Source: Mycobacterium persicum
GTDB taxonomy: Bacteria > Actinomycetota > Actinomycetes > Mycobacteriales > Mycobacteriaceae
Reading direction: 5' to 3'
Assembly: GCF_002086675.1 (NCBI RefSeq)
Contig: NZ_MVIF01000006.1
Location: forward strand, 41,509-105,508
DNA length: 64,000 nt
A program made the position numbers and the translations under genes. Numbering within the stretch: position 1 is the stretch's first letter; every line of letters starts with the position of its first letter. Under the pieces are notes generated by a model, which saw only the letters and a list, made by a program, of their open reading frames with translations, was not told the origin of the DNA and ran no database searches. Below, piece after piece: positions 18,360 through 26,892 of this stretch.

Positions 18360-19682
18360 TTATGCAAAAGTCGTAATCGCCAGCAATAGCGGCAGCTGGT
18401 TGGAGCGAAGTTCGGGTGCCTGCAGTCGCTCTGGCCCGAAGAACGAGCCGCTGAGGTAGTTGTCGGCATTCCACACCGAGGTGGTGCTCACCTGGCCTTG
18501 GTAACTGAAGGCGTCCAGCACATAGGGCACGGCGTCGGCTTCGAGCAGCGACGGACCGCTCATCAGCTGGAAGTGCAGGTGCGGGGCGTTGGAGTTGCCG
18601 GTGTTGCCCAGTTTGGCGATCTGTTGGCCCTTTTTGACCTTGTCACCGGGTTTGACCAGCAACGAGCCCTTGATGAGGTGCGCGTAGAGCGCGTACACGC
18701 CGTCACCGAGGTCCATTACGATGTGGTTGCCGTCGATGGTGTTGATTGTCATCTTGGCGGCCAGGGCAGGATCGGAGGCCGGCAGGATGCCCGGTACGTT
18801 GGCCTCGACCGTGTCGAGTGTGGAGGCCACGGTGCCGTCGGCGACCGCGTAGACGGGAACTCCGTACGAGACGTAACTCTCGTTGCGGGTTCGGTCTCCG
18901 GTGTAGAAGTTGCCCTGGTCGTCCATGTGCATCCAGTCGATCGCAAACCGCTGGCTGTTGTTCAGCTTCATGTTGACCGGCATGATGGCGTCGCGGTGCG
19001 CCCAGCCCGGATCACAGCAGCCGTTGAAGGCGACCCAATTGTTGCCCCGCAGTGGCGGGCTGATCACCCGCGGGGTGCCGGCCGAGATATCGAACGGAGC
19101 ACCTAGGGTGTCCATCGGGCCGGGTTCGGTACTCACCGCCGGGTTGGTCACCCCGGTGCCACGCAGACGCAGCATGACTGCCTTCGGGAATTGCGCCAAC
19201 GTGTCAAGCGTGAAGTCCAGCAACAGCGTCCGCGATGTCTGGGCCGCAATGCCGAAGTCGGGGGAGGGCTGTTGGGTGAGCTGTCGTAATCGGTTGCAGT
19301 TTCCATAGTTACAGGCGGGGTCGACCAACTGCGGGCCGGCGAACGTGGCGAGCACCTTGTTGGGATCCTGCGCATCGACCACATCGACGGCGGTGAGGCT
19401 GGCCGGCACCCCGGTGGCATTGGTGATCTGCACGTCGAAGGCCAAGTGATACTTGCCGTCACTGCCGGGGAAGGGAAATGTCGGGCGGCTGATTGGCGCA
19501 ACGGTCAGCGGGGTAAAGGCGTCGGGCACCGTCACACCGGCAAGCGGGTTGGTTCTGGCCGGGGTAGTCGACGAGGCGCCGCCGCCCGTCTGCGTACTCG
19601 ACGAGCACGCGGCGACGAACAGGATCAACCAGAAGGTGGCCAACGGTTTCCAGAGCGGACGGCGTGCGGGGACAGCTGCCAT
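18360..19682 (-). CDS. M23-like (LytM) lipoprotein with altered zinc site
   Basis: A 440-residue exported lipoprotein. The signal peptide ends in the lipobox FVAACSS (lipidated C26). An Ig-like N-terminal half is followed by a C-terminal LytM/M23 fold ([19 protein letters not shown] with H336, NAPHLHFQ with H369 and H371). Active M23 peptidases use HxxxD as first ligands. Here that site reads RFAID, with R246 in place of His and D250 kept. The protein may therefore be a non-catalytic cell-wall binder or activator, or use another ligand. It probably sits at the outer face of the membrane. Confidence 0.86.
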   Translation of the reverse strand: MAAVPARRPLWKPLATFWLILFVAACSSSTQTGGGASSTTPARTNPLAGVTVPDAFTPLTVAPISRPTFPFPGSDGKYHLAFDVQITNATGVPASLTAVDVVDAQDPNKVLATFAGPQLVDPACNYGNCNRLRQLTQQPSPDFGIAAQTSRTLLLDFTLDTLAQFPKAVMLRLRGTGVTNPAVSTEPGPMDTLGAPFDISAGTPRVISPPLRGNNWVAFNGCCDPGWAHRDAIMPVNMKLNNSQRFAIDWMHMDDQGNFYTGDRTRNESYVSYGVPVYAVADGTVASTLDTVEANVPGILPASDPALAAKMTINTIDGNHIVMDLGDGVYALYAHLIKGSLLVKPGDKVKKGQQIAKLGNTGNSNAPHLHFQLMSGPSLLEADAVPYVLDAFSYQGQVSTTSVWNADNYLSGSFFGPERLQAPELRSNQLPLLLAITTFA

Positions 19683-19769
19683 CGGATGCGCCTCCTTGGT
19701 CGGCCGGGTCTCGTGAGCTTAGTCTTCGGCTCTGCTATTTGGGCCGAAGACATGCACGCCGGGCTTACC

Positions 19770-20186
19770 ATGCTGGGCATGATCACTACCCGGGTAATCG
19801 GTGTTGCCGAATATCAGATCAGCTCCGAGGAAGCCGGCATCATCAATGCACGATATGTCTCTTCTGGTTCGGTCCGGTCGAGCGGCGGGATCGGTTCGGG
19901 ACGGGCCAGGGGCGATACGTCCAATGGCTTCCCCGGCGATTACCGTGTGCAATACTTCGACGCCGCAGGCGAATTGACCGGGGATCTCGATTTGCGGATC
20001 CAGCGGGCCGGAGCGTCCTATCGGTTGACCTGGCGGCACCGCTCGCAGAACGTCAGCCTGCCGGCGGCGGTCGGCGAAGTGGTCTACGAAGGCATCGGTT
20101 TTGCGAACGGACAGCGATCCATGGCCATTGCCTATTGGATGGCGGAAAGAGTGTCAGCGGCAATTGCAGGCCGGCCGCTGCTCTGA
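19770..20186 (+). CDS. Conserved hypothetical protein
   Basis: About 138 residues with no recognised domain. The sequence looks like a small beta-rich ligand-binding fold: alternating strands FPGDYRVQYFDAAGEL, GDLDLRIQRAGASYRLTWR, then GEVVYEGIGFANGQRS and a final helix AIAYWMAERVSAA. No signal peptide is obvious. The start is uncertain among ATG 19752, 19770 and 19779; none has a good ribosome site. It is 20 bases from the following lipoprotein gene and divergent from the M23-like gene. Confidence 0.68.
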   Translation: MLGMITTRVIGVAEYQISSEEAGIINARYVSSGSVRSSGGIGSGRARGDTSNGFPGDYRVQYFDAAGELTGDLDLRIQRAGASYRLTWRHRSQNVSLPAAVGEVVYEGIGFANGQRSMAIAYWMAERVSAAIAGRPLL

Positions 20187-20206
20187 AAAGAATCCACCCG
20201 GGAGGC

Positions 20207-20776
20207 ATGTTGAGACACAGGTTGTTCTTCCTGGCCGTCGCTGTGGCGCTGGCCGTAACGGCCTGCGGCGCAGCATCTCACCCGCGCCTGTGGGGAGCGT
20301 TCACCGAACGCGGCTTGGCCAACGTCCCGATGAAGCCCGGCGTCAATGTTCGGGTCTTCAACGACGTGAACTTGGATGCGCATGGCTACATCAAGTACGA
20401 CAAGTCGAACGGATACCTGACACTGCATCCGGGCACGTATCGCATCGATGGCTGGTCGCTGACCTCGTTTGGTTTCAAGCTGACGCCGGAGCAGCAGGCG
20501 GCCGCCTATTCGGCTCCGGGCTATGCGTTCTTCTGGAATGTCGACCAGAAGAAGATGGAGATCCTGGGTTCGCTTCAAGATCCGCGCTATTCGCAACAGA
20601 GCATCATCGACGGCGTGCTCACGATACGCAAGACGACGAATTACTTCGTCGGCCATCAGAACGGCGACAAGGTCGACGGGATAAGCCTGCAGCTCTACGA
20701 TCCGAACATCAAAATGCCCGACGGACAGGTCTCGACCAACCACGCGTTCGCGCAGCTGGTCGTCGAGCGCTTGTAG
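20207..20776 (+). CDS. Lipoprotein of unknown function
   Basis: A 189-residue exported protein. The signal peptide has a lipobox ALAVTACGA. The mature part starts HPRLWGAFTERGLANVP and contains a beta-sandwich-like pattern (YLTLHPGTYRIDGWSL, GISLQLYDP). No family was recognised. ATG 20207 lies one base after GGGAGG, unusually close; TTG 20210 one codon later would be better spaced, so the start may be there. It is probably co-expressed with the preceding small protein. Confidence 0.78.
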   Translation: MLRHRLFFLAVAVALAVTACGAASHPRLWGAFTERGLANVPMKPGVNVRVFNDVNLDAHGYIKYDKSNGYLTLHPGTYRIDGWSLTSFGFKLTPEQQAAAYSAPGYAFFWNVDQKKMEILGSLQDPRYSQQSIIDGVLTIRKTTNYFVGHQNGDKVDGISLQLYDPNIKMPDGQVSTNHAFAQLVVERL

Positions 20777-20974
20777 CGCCGCCGACACGTTCGCTCACTC
20801 GGCGGCAGCTCCGACGCCAGCCCCCGAATAACGACACGGAATCGTTGGCGAAAAACATCCATAACGAATGTCCGCCGCTACGTCAGGTAGCGCCAAAATC
20901 TAAGCCACACCACCCATGAGACAGCGTGTCCTGGCACCCGCGACCGACGAAGTTCCGCCGGGGATAGGGGGATC

Positions 20975-21988
20975 GTGCTCGAGCGGTTCCTGGCTGCGTG
21001 TGCGATGGTGGCCGCCTTGTTGCTGGGCGCCGCGGCGGTCTCGTCGAACACCAGGGCCGACACCGGAGGCTTCGCGACAGTGAGCCCATGTCAACAGCGC
21101 ACGCTGATCCTGTCGGCCTTTCCCGCCGAAGCCGACGCGGTGTTGTCGCACACCATGCTTGACGCCAACCCGGTTGTCGTCGACCACCATCGGCGCTTCT
21201 ACCTCGGGTCGATCGCCGGAAAGAGAGTGATAGTGGCGATGACCGGTATCGGGCTGGTCAACGCCACCCGCACCACCGAGATCGCCGTGGATCGCTTCAC
21301 CTGCTCGTCCGGAATTGCCGTTGGCGCGGTGGTGTTTTCGGGTGTCGCCGGCGGCGCCGGACGCACCGCGATAGGAGACGTGGCCATCCCGGCGCGCTGG
21401 ACCCTGGACAACGGCGCGACATTTCAGGCCGTCGATCCCGGCATGCTGGCCGCGGCGCAGACGTTGGCCGTCAGCCTGGGCAACGTCAACAATCTCGGCA
21501 ATCCCGCCTGCCTGTGCAAGCACGTACCCACCGTGCCACTGGTCAACCTGGGGCGGCAGACACAACTCTTCGTCGGTGGCGACGGCTCCAGCAGCGACAA
21601 CAACAACGGCCAGGCATTTCCCTGTATCCCCAACGGCGGCGACATTTTTGGTTGTCAGCCCTGCTCGGCGCCGGACCGCTCGCTGCTCTACACCGGTAAC
21701 TTTCCGCACGCGGCGTTGCCGTTCCTGGCCCACGGCTTGCTCAGCAACCTGAAGATACCGGTACAGAAACCGGCCTTCGACGCTGTCGACCAGGAGACGG
21801 CGGCGGCGCAGGCGGTCGCCAACGCGCGTGGCATACCGTTTCTGGGCATCCGCGGCATGTCCGACGGCCCCGGTGATCCGCTCAACCTGCCCGGCTTTCC
21901 GTTCCAGTTCTTTCTTTACAAGCAGATCGCGGTCGAAAACGCCGCACTGGTTGCCCAGGCGTTTCTGCAGAACTGGACCGGCGCCTAG
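20975..21988 (+). CDS. Secreted nucleoside-phosphorylase-fold protein
   Basis: A 337-residue protein with a signal peptide ([14 protein letters not shown]) and a phosphorylase/nucleosidase superfamily fold: [47 protein letters not shown], and [26 protein letters not shown], where Glu and Asp correspond to nucleoside-binding positions in MTA/SAH nucleosidases. A Cys- and Asn-rich insert ([22 protein letters not shown]) is unusual and probably disulfide-bonded. Export argues for scavenging or a cell-wall role. GTG 20975 follows AGGGGG. It converges on sseB ten bases away. Confidence 0.82.
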   Translation: MLERFLAACAMVAALLLGAAAVSSNTRADTGGFATVSPCQQRTLILSAFPAEADAVLSHTMLDANPVVVDHHRRFYLGSIAGKRVIVAMTGIGLVNATRTTEIAVDRFTCSSGIAVGAVVFSGVAGGAGRTAIGDVAIPARWTLDNGATFQAVDPGMLAAAQTLAVSLGNVNNLGNPACLCKHVPTVPLVNLGRQTQLFVGGDGSSSDNNNGQAFPCIPNGGDIFGCQPCSAPDRSLLYTGNFPHAALPFLAHGLLSNLKIPVQKPAFDAVDQETAAAQAVANARGIPFLGIRGMSDGPGDPLNLPGFPFQFFLYKQIAVENAALVAQAFLQNWTGA

Positions 21989-21997
21989 CGCGCCCGG

Positions 21998-22852
21998 CTA
22001 TCCGGCGCCGCGAGCGACCGGACGGGTCGGATCCGAACTCCACTCGGACCACGATCCGGGATATAGCGCCGCCTCACGACCCATCGCGGCGAGCGCGGCG
22101 ACGGTGACGGAAGCGGTGATACCGGATCCGCAGTAGGCGCCCACCGGGCCGTCGGGATCGATGCCGCGGCCGGACAACAGCCGGGTAAGCGCATCCTGGT
22201 CGAGAAACATTCCGTCGCAATCCAGTACGGCGGCACTGGGAAGGTTTGTCGCGCCGGGAATGTGACCGGCAACCGGGTCGACGGGCTCCACATCGCCGCG
22301 AAAGCGCTCCGGCGCCCGTGTGTCCAGCAGCGGCACCGCGCCTGACCCGCATTGCTGTGCGGTCAAGGTAGGCCGTCGCCCGGCAGCAAGATCATCATGG
22401 CGCACAAGCACATTCCCGGCGGGAGGCGTCACCGGTCCGGTCTCCAACGGTTCTTCAGCCGACCGCCACGCATCCAGGCCGCCGTCGAGGATGCGGACAT
22501 TGTCAACCCCGGCCGCGGTGAGTACCCACCACGCTCGCGCCGAACCGGCCCGGTTCCAGTCGTCATACGCCACGACCAGGCCGTCCCGCTGAATTCCCCA
22601 GCGGCGCGCGGCCGCCTGAAGACTGCGCCCCGAGGGTAGTGGGTGACGGCCGTGGCCGACGACGGTGTGGTCGCTGAGTTCGTCTTCCAGCGAGACGTAG
22701 ACCGCCCCGGGTAGGTGGCCCCGCAGATAAGCCGAATGCCCGTCCGGCTCGTCGAATCGCCACCGCACGTCCAGTAGGGTGACCGGCTCGGCGGACCGGA
22801 TCCGGCCGGCCAGCTCGGCGACAGTGATCAATACCTGGTCCCTGGCGTTCAC
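21998..22852 (-). CDS. sseB: Thiosulfate sulfurtransferase SseB
   Basis: A 284-residue two-domain rhodanese, collinear with M. tuberculosis SseB (Rv2291). Domain 1 (1-125) is inactive-type with YDDWNRAGSARAWW. Domain 2 has the active-site loop CGSGITA with C241. The CH2-type motifs LLDVRWRFD and LLDTRAPERFRGD open the two domains. It moves sulfane sulfur from thiosulfate or mercaptopyruvate to thiols. It begins with ATG 22852 and converges on the phosphorylase-fold gene. Confidence 0.95.
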   Translation of the reverse strand: MNARDQVLITVAELAGRIRSAEPVTLLDVRWRFDEPDGHSAYLRGHLPGAVYVSLEDELSDHTVVGHGRHPLPSGRSLQAAARRWGIQRDGLVVAYDDWNRAGSARAWWVLTAAGVDNVRILDGGLDAWRSAEEPLETGPVTPPAGNVLVRHDDLAAGRRPTLTAQQCGSGAVPLLDTRAPERFRGDVEPVDPVAGHIPGATNLPSAAVLDCDGMFLDQDALTRLLSGRGIDPDGPVGAYCGSGITASVTVAALAAMGREAALYPGSWSEWSSDPTRPVARGAG

Positions 22853-22965
22853 CGACTCACCTCCACTTGGTCCACGAGCCTACCGCCATCGGTTTCCCGG
22901 ATTGGCCATGGCGAGGGCTCGATCGGCGATAGCCTCGGTGGCACAGGCGACAGTAGGCGGATCAG

Positions 22966-23451
22966 ATGACGGCGCGGCGGTTTCTCGCACCACGGATGTC
23001 GACGGCGACGCTGATGGCCGTTGTGTCATTGGCTATCGCGATGTCGGCACCCGTTGGGGCAGTGCCTGATACGCAGTGCACGCTTGCGACACCGGTCCAG
23101 GAAGTGCAGTCAGTGTCCCAGCTGCCCGCGGAACTTCGTCAGATTCTGCCGCCGATCGCCGATATCGGCGCGCCCTTCAACAAGACCGACGCGGTCACCG
23201 ATCCGACGTTGCCGTTTCGGCGTCTGATTCGGGCCGGCTCTCGCGACAATGACTGGTTTGTTTGGTACGAACACGGCGGCATCACCTATTTCTGGCAAGC
23301 GGTGGTACTGCGCGTCGTGCCAGGGGCGGAGACTAAGACGGTGGCGAACGCGGGGACTGTCTCAGATCTCTTGTGCGTCGCCACCGACGGAGCCTTCGCC
23401 GGCCAGGTTCCGCCCTATCCGCAAGGCAGCTGGGCCGAGTCTTTGTTCTAA
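22966..23451 (+). CDS. Small secreted protein of unknown function
   Basis: About 161 residues with an N-terminal signal sequence (LMAVVSLAIAMSAPVGA) and a mature domain of roughly 125 residues with two or three Cys (TQCTLATP, DLLCVATD). No family was recognised. ATG 22966 is used; ATG 22996, ten codons on, gives a shorter signal peptide. A hairpin sits directly after the stop. Its 114-bp upstream gap faces sseB divergently. Confidence 0.75.
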   Translation: MTARRFLAPRMSTATLMAVVSLAIAMSAPVGAVPDTQCTLATPVQEVQSVSQLPAELRQILPPIADIGAPFNKTDAVTDPTLPFRRLIRAGSRDNDWFVWYEHGGITYFWQAVVLRVVPGAETKTVANAGTVSDLLCVATDGAFAGQVPPYPQGSWAESLF

Positions 23452-23466
23452 GCCGAATTTTTCGGC
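23452..23466 (+). terminator. Stem-loop directly after stop
   Basis: GCCGAA-TTT-TTCGGC, a perfect six-base-pair stem with a three-base loop, begins one base after the TAA of the small secreted protein gene. It is a plausible transcription end. Confidence 0.55.
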
Positions 23467-23720
23467 GCAGCCCGCCCTGTGGGTGTTGATAACCGAATGT
23501 GCCTGTCCCGCAGTGCACTTTGCGGTGAAGGGGCGGTGGCGGCAAAAGCTTTGACCCGGCGCATCTATCACGAGGCGCCGGGCGAGCTCATCGGCAGGAC
23601 GGGTGCGGCATGGTGTACCTGATCAAATATTGCCACAAGGAAGTCTTGCGCTATGCATCCATTGCAGAATACTATACACGCGTATTGTGATTTGACCATG
23701 CTGTAAAGGAAGCGTCGAGC

Positions 23721-25007
23721 TTGATTGCACCATTGACAACCCTGCCCGGGTTTCCGGCAAAGGCTCTTCGCGAACCTGCAAGGACGGCTGCACATCGATT
23801 GCAGCTCGACGAAGCCGCCGCTCTCAGCGACGAAGCCGCCGCCGAGATCGTCGAGACGGGTCCAAGTGCACCGGCCCGGTTGGTGTCATTGGCAGCGCGG
23901 TGTGCGATCCGGCCCGTTATCAGCGTGGTTAGCCATCTCCCCCATGCGCCGTGGCCGTTTGGCCTGGTCGACTTCGCGTGCCGGGTATTGCTCCCCACGC
24001 CGGGCACGGTCCGTGCTCGGGTGAAGCTACCCAACGCCAGCGCACTGCTGGTTCGCGCACCGGCAGTGCTGCCTGCGGATGGCACCCGGCGAGTAGTGCT
24101 CTACCTGCATGGCGGCGCATTCCTGACCTGTGGGGCAAACTCGCACAGCGGGGTGGTCAATGCCCTGTCGCACTCCGCCGACGCGCCGGTATTGGTGGTC
24201 AATTACCGGCTGATTCCCAAGCATTCGCTCAGCATGGCGCTCGATGACTGTTACGACGGATACCGATGGCTGCGTCGGCACGGGTACCAGCCCGACCAGA
24301 TCGTGTTGGCCGGTGACTCAGCGGGTGGCTATTTGGCACTGGCATTGGCGCAGCGTTTGCAGCAGTTTGGCGAAAGGCCGGCAGCATTGGTTGCAATCTC
24401 ACCGCTGCTGCAGCTGGCCAAGGAACCCAAGAAAGCACATCCCAACATCAGCACCGACGCGATGTTTCCCGCTACGGCTTTCGATGCGCTGACGGCCTGG
24501 GTTGCCAGCGCGGCTACCAAGCACTCGGTCGACGAGATGCCCGAAGAGATCTATGAGCCGTTGGATCACATCCGGCCCGGCCTGCCGCAAACGCTGATCC
24601 ATGTATCCGGCTCCGAGGTGCTGCTACACGATGCGCGGTTGGCGGCGGCCAAGTTGGCGGCTGCTGGTGTGCCGGCCGAGGTCCGGATCTGGCCGGGCCA
24701 GATTCATGTCTTTCAGCTGGCCGCACCAGTGGTGCCCGAGGCCAGCCGCTCGCTGCGTCAAATCGGCGAATACATTCGTGAGGCCACCGGTGAGCCGACC
24801 AACCCGCATACCGTAGTCGCGCCCATTTCGCCGGCGAGTTCTGCTTCGCGGCGGCGCCCTAACCGATCGCGTCTTTGGCGAAGTGTGCTCATGGTCGGCT
24901 TGCGAAGTCAAAGAGCAGGCCGAGATTGCCACCGTTTCGGCACCGTGACGACTTGCCGCGCGCCCTCACCGGCGTCCGGCACGCGCGGGGCGCCCCGTTC
25001 GATCTGA
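23721..25007 (+). CDS. HSL-family esterase/lipase (LipF/LipQ-like), extended C-terminus
   Basis: A 428-residue alpha/beta hydrolase of the hormone-sensitive-lipase family. It has the oxyanion motif YLHGGAFL, the nucleophile elbow GDSAGGYLAL, acid/base in LLHDARL and GQIHVFQ. The enzyme domain ends near residue 358 (IGEYIREATGEP). The last 70 residues are Arg/Ser-rich without structure, suggesting loss of the original stop and read-through. The start is TTG 23721 with AAAGGAA nine bases upstream. The upstream 70 bases are AT-rich with a TATACA -10-like hexamer at 23673 inside AATAC/GTATT half-sites. A decayed antitoxin gene follows. Confidence 0.82.
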   Translation: MIAPLTTLPGFPAKALREPARTAAHRLQLDEAAALSDEAAAEIVETGPSAPARLVSLAARCAIRPVISVVSHLPHAPWPFGLVDFACRVLLPTPGTVRARVKLPNASALLVRAPAVLPADGTRRVVLYLHGGAFLTCGANSHSGVVNALSHSADAPVLVVNYRLIPKHSLSMALDDCYDGYRWLRRHGYQPDQIVLAGDSAGGYLALALAQRLQQFGERPAALVAISPLLQLAKEPKKAHPNISTDAMFPATAFDALTAWVASAATKHSVDEMPEEIYEPLDHIRPGLPQTLIHVSGSEVLLHDARLAAAKLAAAGVPAEVRIWPGQIHVFQLAAPVVPEASRSLRQIGEYIREATGEPTNPHTVVAPISPASSASRRRPNRSRLWRSVLMVGLRSQRAGRDCHRFGTVTTCRAPSPASGTRGAPRSI

Positions 25008-25032
25008 CCTGTGCAGAGCACGGGATCTTCGG

Positions 25033-25312
25033 GTGACTGTTGACCAGAAAATGGTGCCGCTGACTGAGGCCAGGACAAGATTTCTGCGCTCGTCGATGAG
25101 GCTGATACCAAACACGAAAGCATCCAGACAACCCGCTACGGCCGCGTCACCGCGGTCAGGATGTCGCCCGACGACCTGGAGTCGCTGAACGAAACCCTGC
25201 GCGCGCTACGTGCGCCTGGCTTGGTAGATGACTTTCGCCGGGCCGACCCGACTACGCCGCCGGCAACACGGTCACCGGGGAGGATCTGCGCCGGCGATAC
25301 CGCCTACGGTGA
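25033..25312 (+). pseudogene. relB: RelB/Phd-type antitoxin remnant, two frameshifts
   Basis: Reading three frames in turn gives a RelB-like antitoxin: VPLTEAR, then (one base missing at about 25068-25072) KISALVDEADTKHESIQTTR, YGRVTAVRMSPDDLESLNET, LRALRAPGLVDDF, then (shift near 25240) YAAGNTVTGEDLRRRYRLR and stop at 25310-25312. Both the N-terminal DNA-binding Phd fold and the C-terminal toxin-binding tail are recognisable by comparison with M. tuberculosis RelB (Rv1247c). No RelE toxin follows; the next 48 bases lead into the convergent F420 gene. The system is dead. Confidence 0.75.
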
Positions 25313-25360
25313 CCCGCCATGCGCCGTCCTGGTCGGTCCGCTAACGACATCACAGATTCG

Positions 25361-26284
25361 TCATGACGATGAAATGTCAACCCTTCGTGGGGAATAAGCG
25401 CGCGGAGCGGCTCGCCACTCCAGAGGGGCCAGTTCGGTAAGAGCCTGCAGGCTTTCTAGGTAGTGCTGCCGCGAGGTGTGCACGAAGGTGGCGCAGATGG
25501 TGGTGGCGCCGTGCGCGGCGGTCTCGGCGAGGACGTCGCGGGTCAACTGGGGTTCGCCGATCGGGTCCAGCGGCGCCGGGGGCGTCAGCACCACTTCGAA
25601 TCCCGGATGAAGTTCGAAGCGGCTCAACCATTCTCGGACGTGCCCTAGGCTCACGTCGAACGGGGCCCACCCATCGGCCAGCGTCGCGGCTCGCCGCAGT
25701 GACCGCACGGTGCGTCCGCCGACCCAGATGGGGACGTGCGACTGGACCGCGCACGGGTCGACCACCATGCCGTCAAAGGAATAGAACTGGCCATGGTAGC
25801 TGGGCTCGGATACCGACAGCGCCGAGCGCAACGCTCGCAACGCGTCGTCGGCGCGGGCTCCACGATCGGCGAACGGAGCGCCGATGAGATGAAATTCGTC
25901 TTCGAGACTGCCGACACCCACACCGAGGATTAGCCTGCCGCCGCTGACAGCGTCCAAAGTGCCGTAACGCTTGGCGATTTCGAGCGGATGATGATAGCCG
26001 AGCACCAGCACGTTAGTGGCCAGCCGAATGCGCTGGGTGCGCGCGGCCAAGTAGCCCAAGGTGGCCAACGGATCCCAATAGCGGGTCCCGCGGCGCCGCT
26101 GCTCGGCTCTGGGCAAGGCAATGTGCTCGCTGCAGGTCAGGTGGTGGTAGCCGAGCCGGTCCGCGGCTTCGGCGATCTGAGCCAGGTCCTCTACCGAGGC
26201 GTGCCTTTCCCAGTCGGCGCTGACCCCCGGCAACATGGTCACCACCGGCGTGGCAATCGACAGCTTTGCGGCGACGGCGCTCAT
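25361..26284 (-). CDS. LLM-class F420-dependent oxidoreductase
   Basis: A 307-residue luciferase-like flavin/F420 enzyme. It has GYHHLTCSEHIALP, LATLGYLAARTQRIRLATNV, LGYHHPLEIAKRYGTLD, GGRLILGVGVGS, and VPIWVGGRTVRSLRRAA, the standard order for mycobacterial F420-type members. The substrate is unknown. ATG 26284 is chosen because it keeps a 59-bp divergent spacer to the TetR gene; an upstream ATG at 26314 is possible. It is probably regulated by the neighbouring TetR protein together with the P450. Confidence 0.88.
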   Translation of the reverse strand: MSAVAAKLSIATPVVTMLPGVSADWERHASVEDLAQIAEAADRLGYHHLTCSEHIALPRAEQRRRGTRYWDPLATLGYLAARTQRIRLATNVLVLGYHHPLEIAKRYGTLDAVSGGRLILGVGVGSLEDEFHLIGAPFADRGARADDALRALRSALSVSEPSYHGQFYSFDGMVVDPCAVQSHVPIWVGGRTVRSLRRAATLADGWAPFDVSLGHVREWLSRFELHPGFEVVLTPPAPLDPIGEPQLTRDVLAETAAHGATTICATFVHTSRQHYLESLQALTELAPLEWRAAPRAYSPRRVDISSS

Positions 26285-26343
26285 CGCGCTAGATTCTAAC
26301 AGTGCTCGAATCATTTCGAACGCCGCTCGAATAGGCGGGTTCA
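26285..26343. promoter_or_regulatory. Divergent spacer with repeated half-sites
   Basis: The 59-bp gap between the F420 gene and tetR contains GCTCGAAT (twice) and TTCGAAC, giving overlapping inverted and direct half-sites around TCGAA. It is a likely operator for the adjacent TetR regulator. Confidence 0.5.
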
Positions 26344-26892
26344 ATGACCTCCACGGAACGGCGGGCCTACGGCGAACTCGACCGCGCCCAGGTGGTGGCG
26401 TGCCTGCACAACCTGGCCAGGCGGATGGGCGTGCAGCAGGTGACGATGCGTGAGCTCGCCGCCGAACTCGGCGCCGCGGTCCCATCGGTGTACTACCACG
26501 TCCCGGGCAAGCAGGCCGCCCTGGACCTGCTCGCCGAATCCGTTCTGGCCGACATCCCCGAACCCGAAGCCGGCCCCTGGGACACCCGGCTCACCGAGCT
26601 TTACTGTGCCGCACGCGACGTGCTGCTCGACGTCCCCGGCGTCGCCGGCGTCCTGCAAACCAGTGGCGGCGGGGAACGCGCCCGCCGCCTCGACAAACTG
26701 AGCCGCGCCCTTCTCGCCGAAGCCGGACTAGTCGAAAGCGGTGTTGCCGCGGCACATTCGGTGTTGTACACCTATCTGCTCGGTTCGATCAGCCTGGAGG
26801 AGTCCCGCGGCAAGCGTCAGCCCGCATCGCGGTTCCGGGCCGGACTCGACGTCGTCATCGCCGGTATCAAGGCGCGCGCGGAGCACCGATGA
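26344..26892 (+). CDS. TetR family regulator
   Basis: A 182-residue TetR-type repressor. The N-terminal helix-turn-helix is at about 15-60 (VTMRELAAELGAAVPSVYYH, with the usual YYHVPGKQALLD-like exit). The C-terminal ligand domain is of the TetR_C type (LLDVPGVAGVLQTSG). Its TGA overlaps the ATG of the P450 gene (ATGA), so both are made from one message. It is divergent from the F420 oxidoreductase gene. The inducer is unknown. Confidence 0.9.
   Translation: MTSTERRAYGELDRAQVVACLHNLARRMGVQQVTMRELAAELGAAVPSVYYHVPGKQAALDLLAESVLADIPEPEAGPWDTRLTELYCAARDVLLDVPGVAGVLQTSGGGERARRLDKLSRALLAEAGLVESGVAAAHSVLYTYLLGSISLEESRGKRQPASRFRAGLDVVIAGIKARAEHR

Noticed and set aside
17171..18376. 401-codon plus-strand ORF
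   Set aside because: Mirror of the alpha/beta hydrolase gene; Gly/Arg/Gln-rich with no motif.
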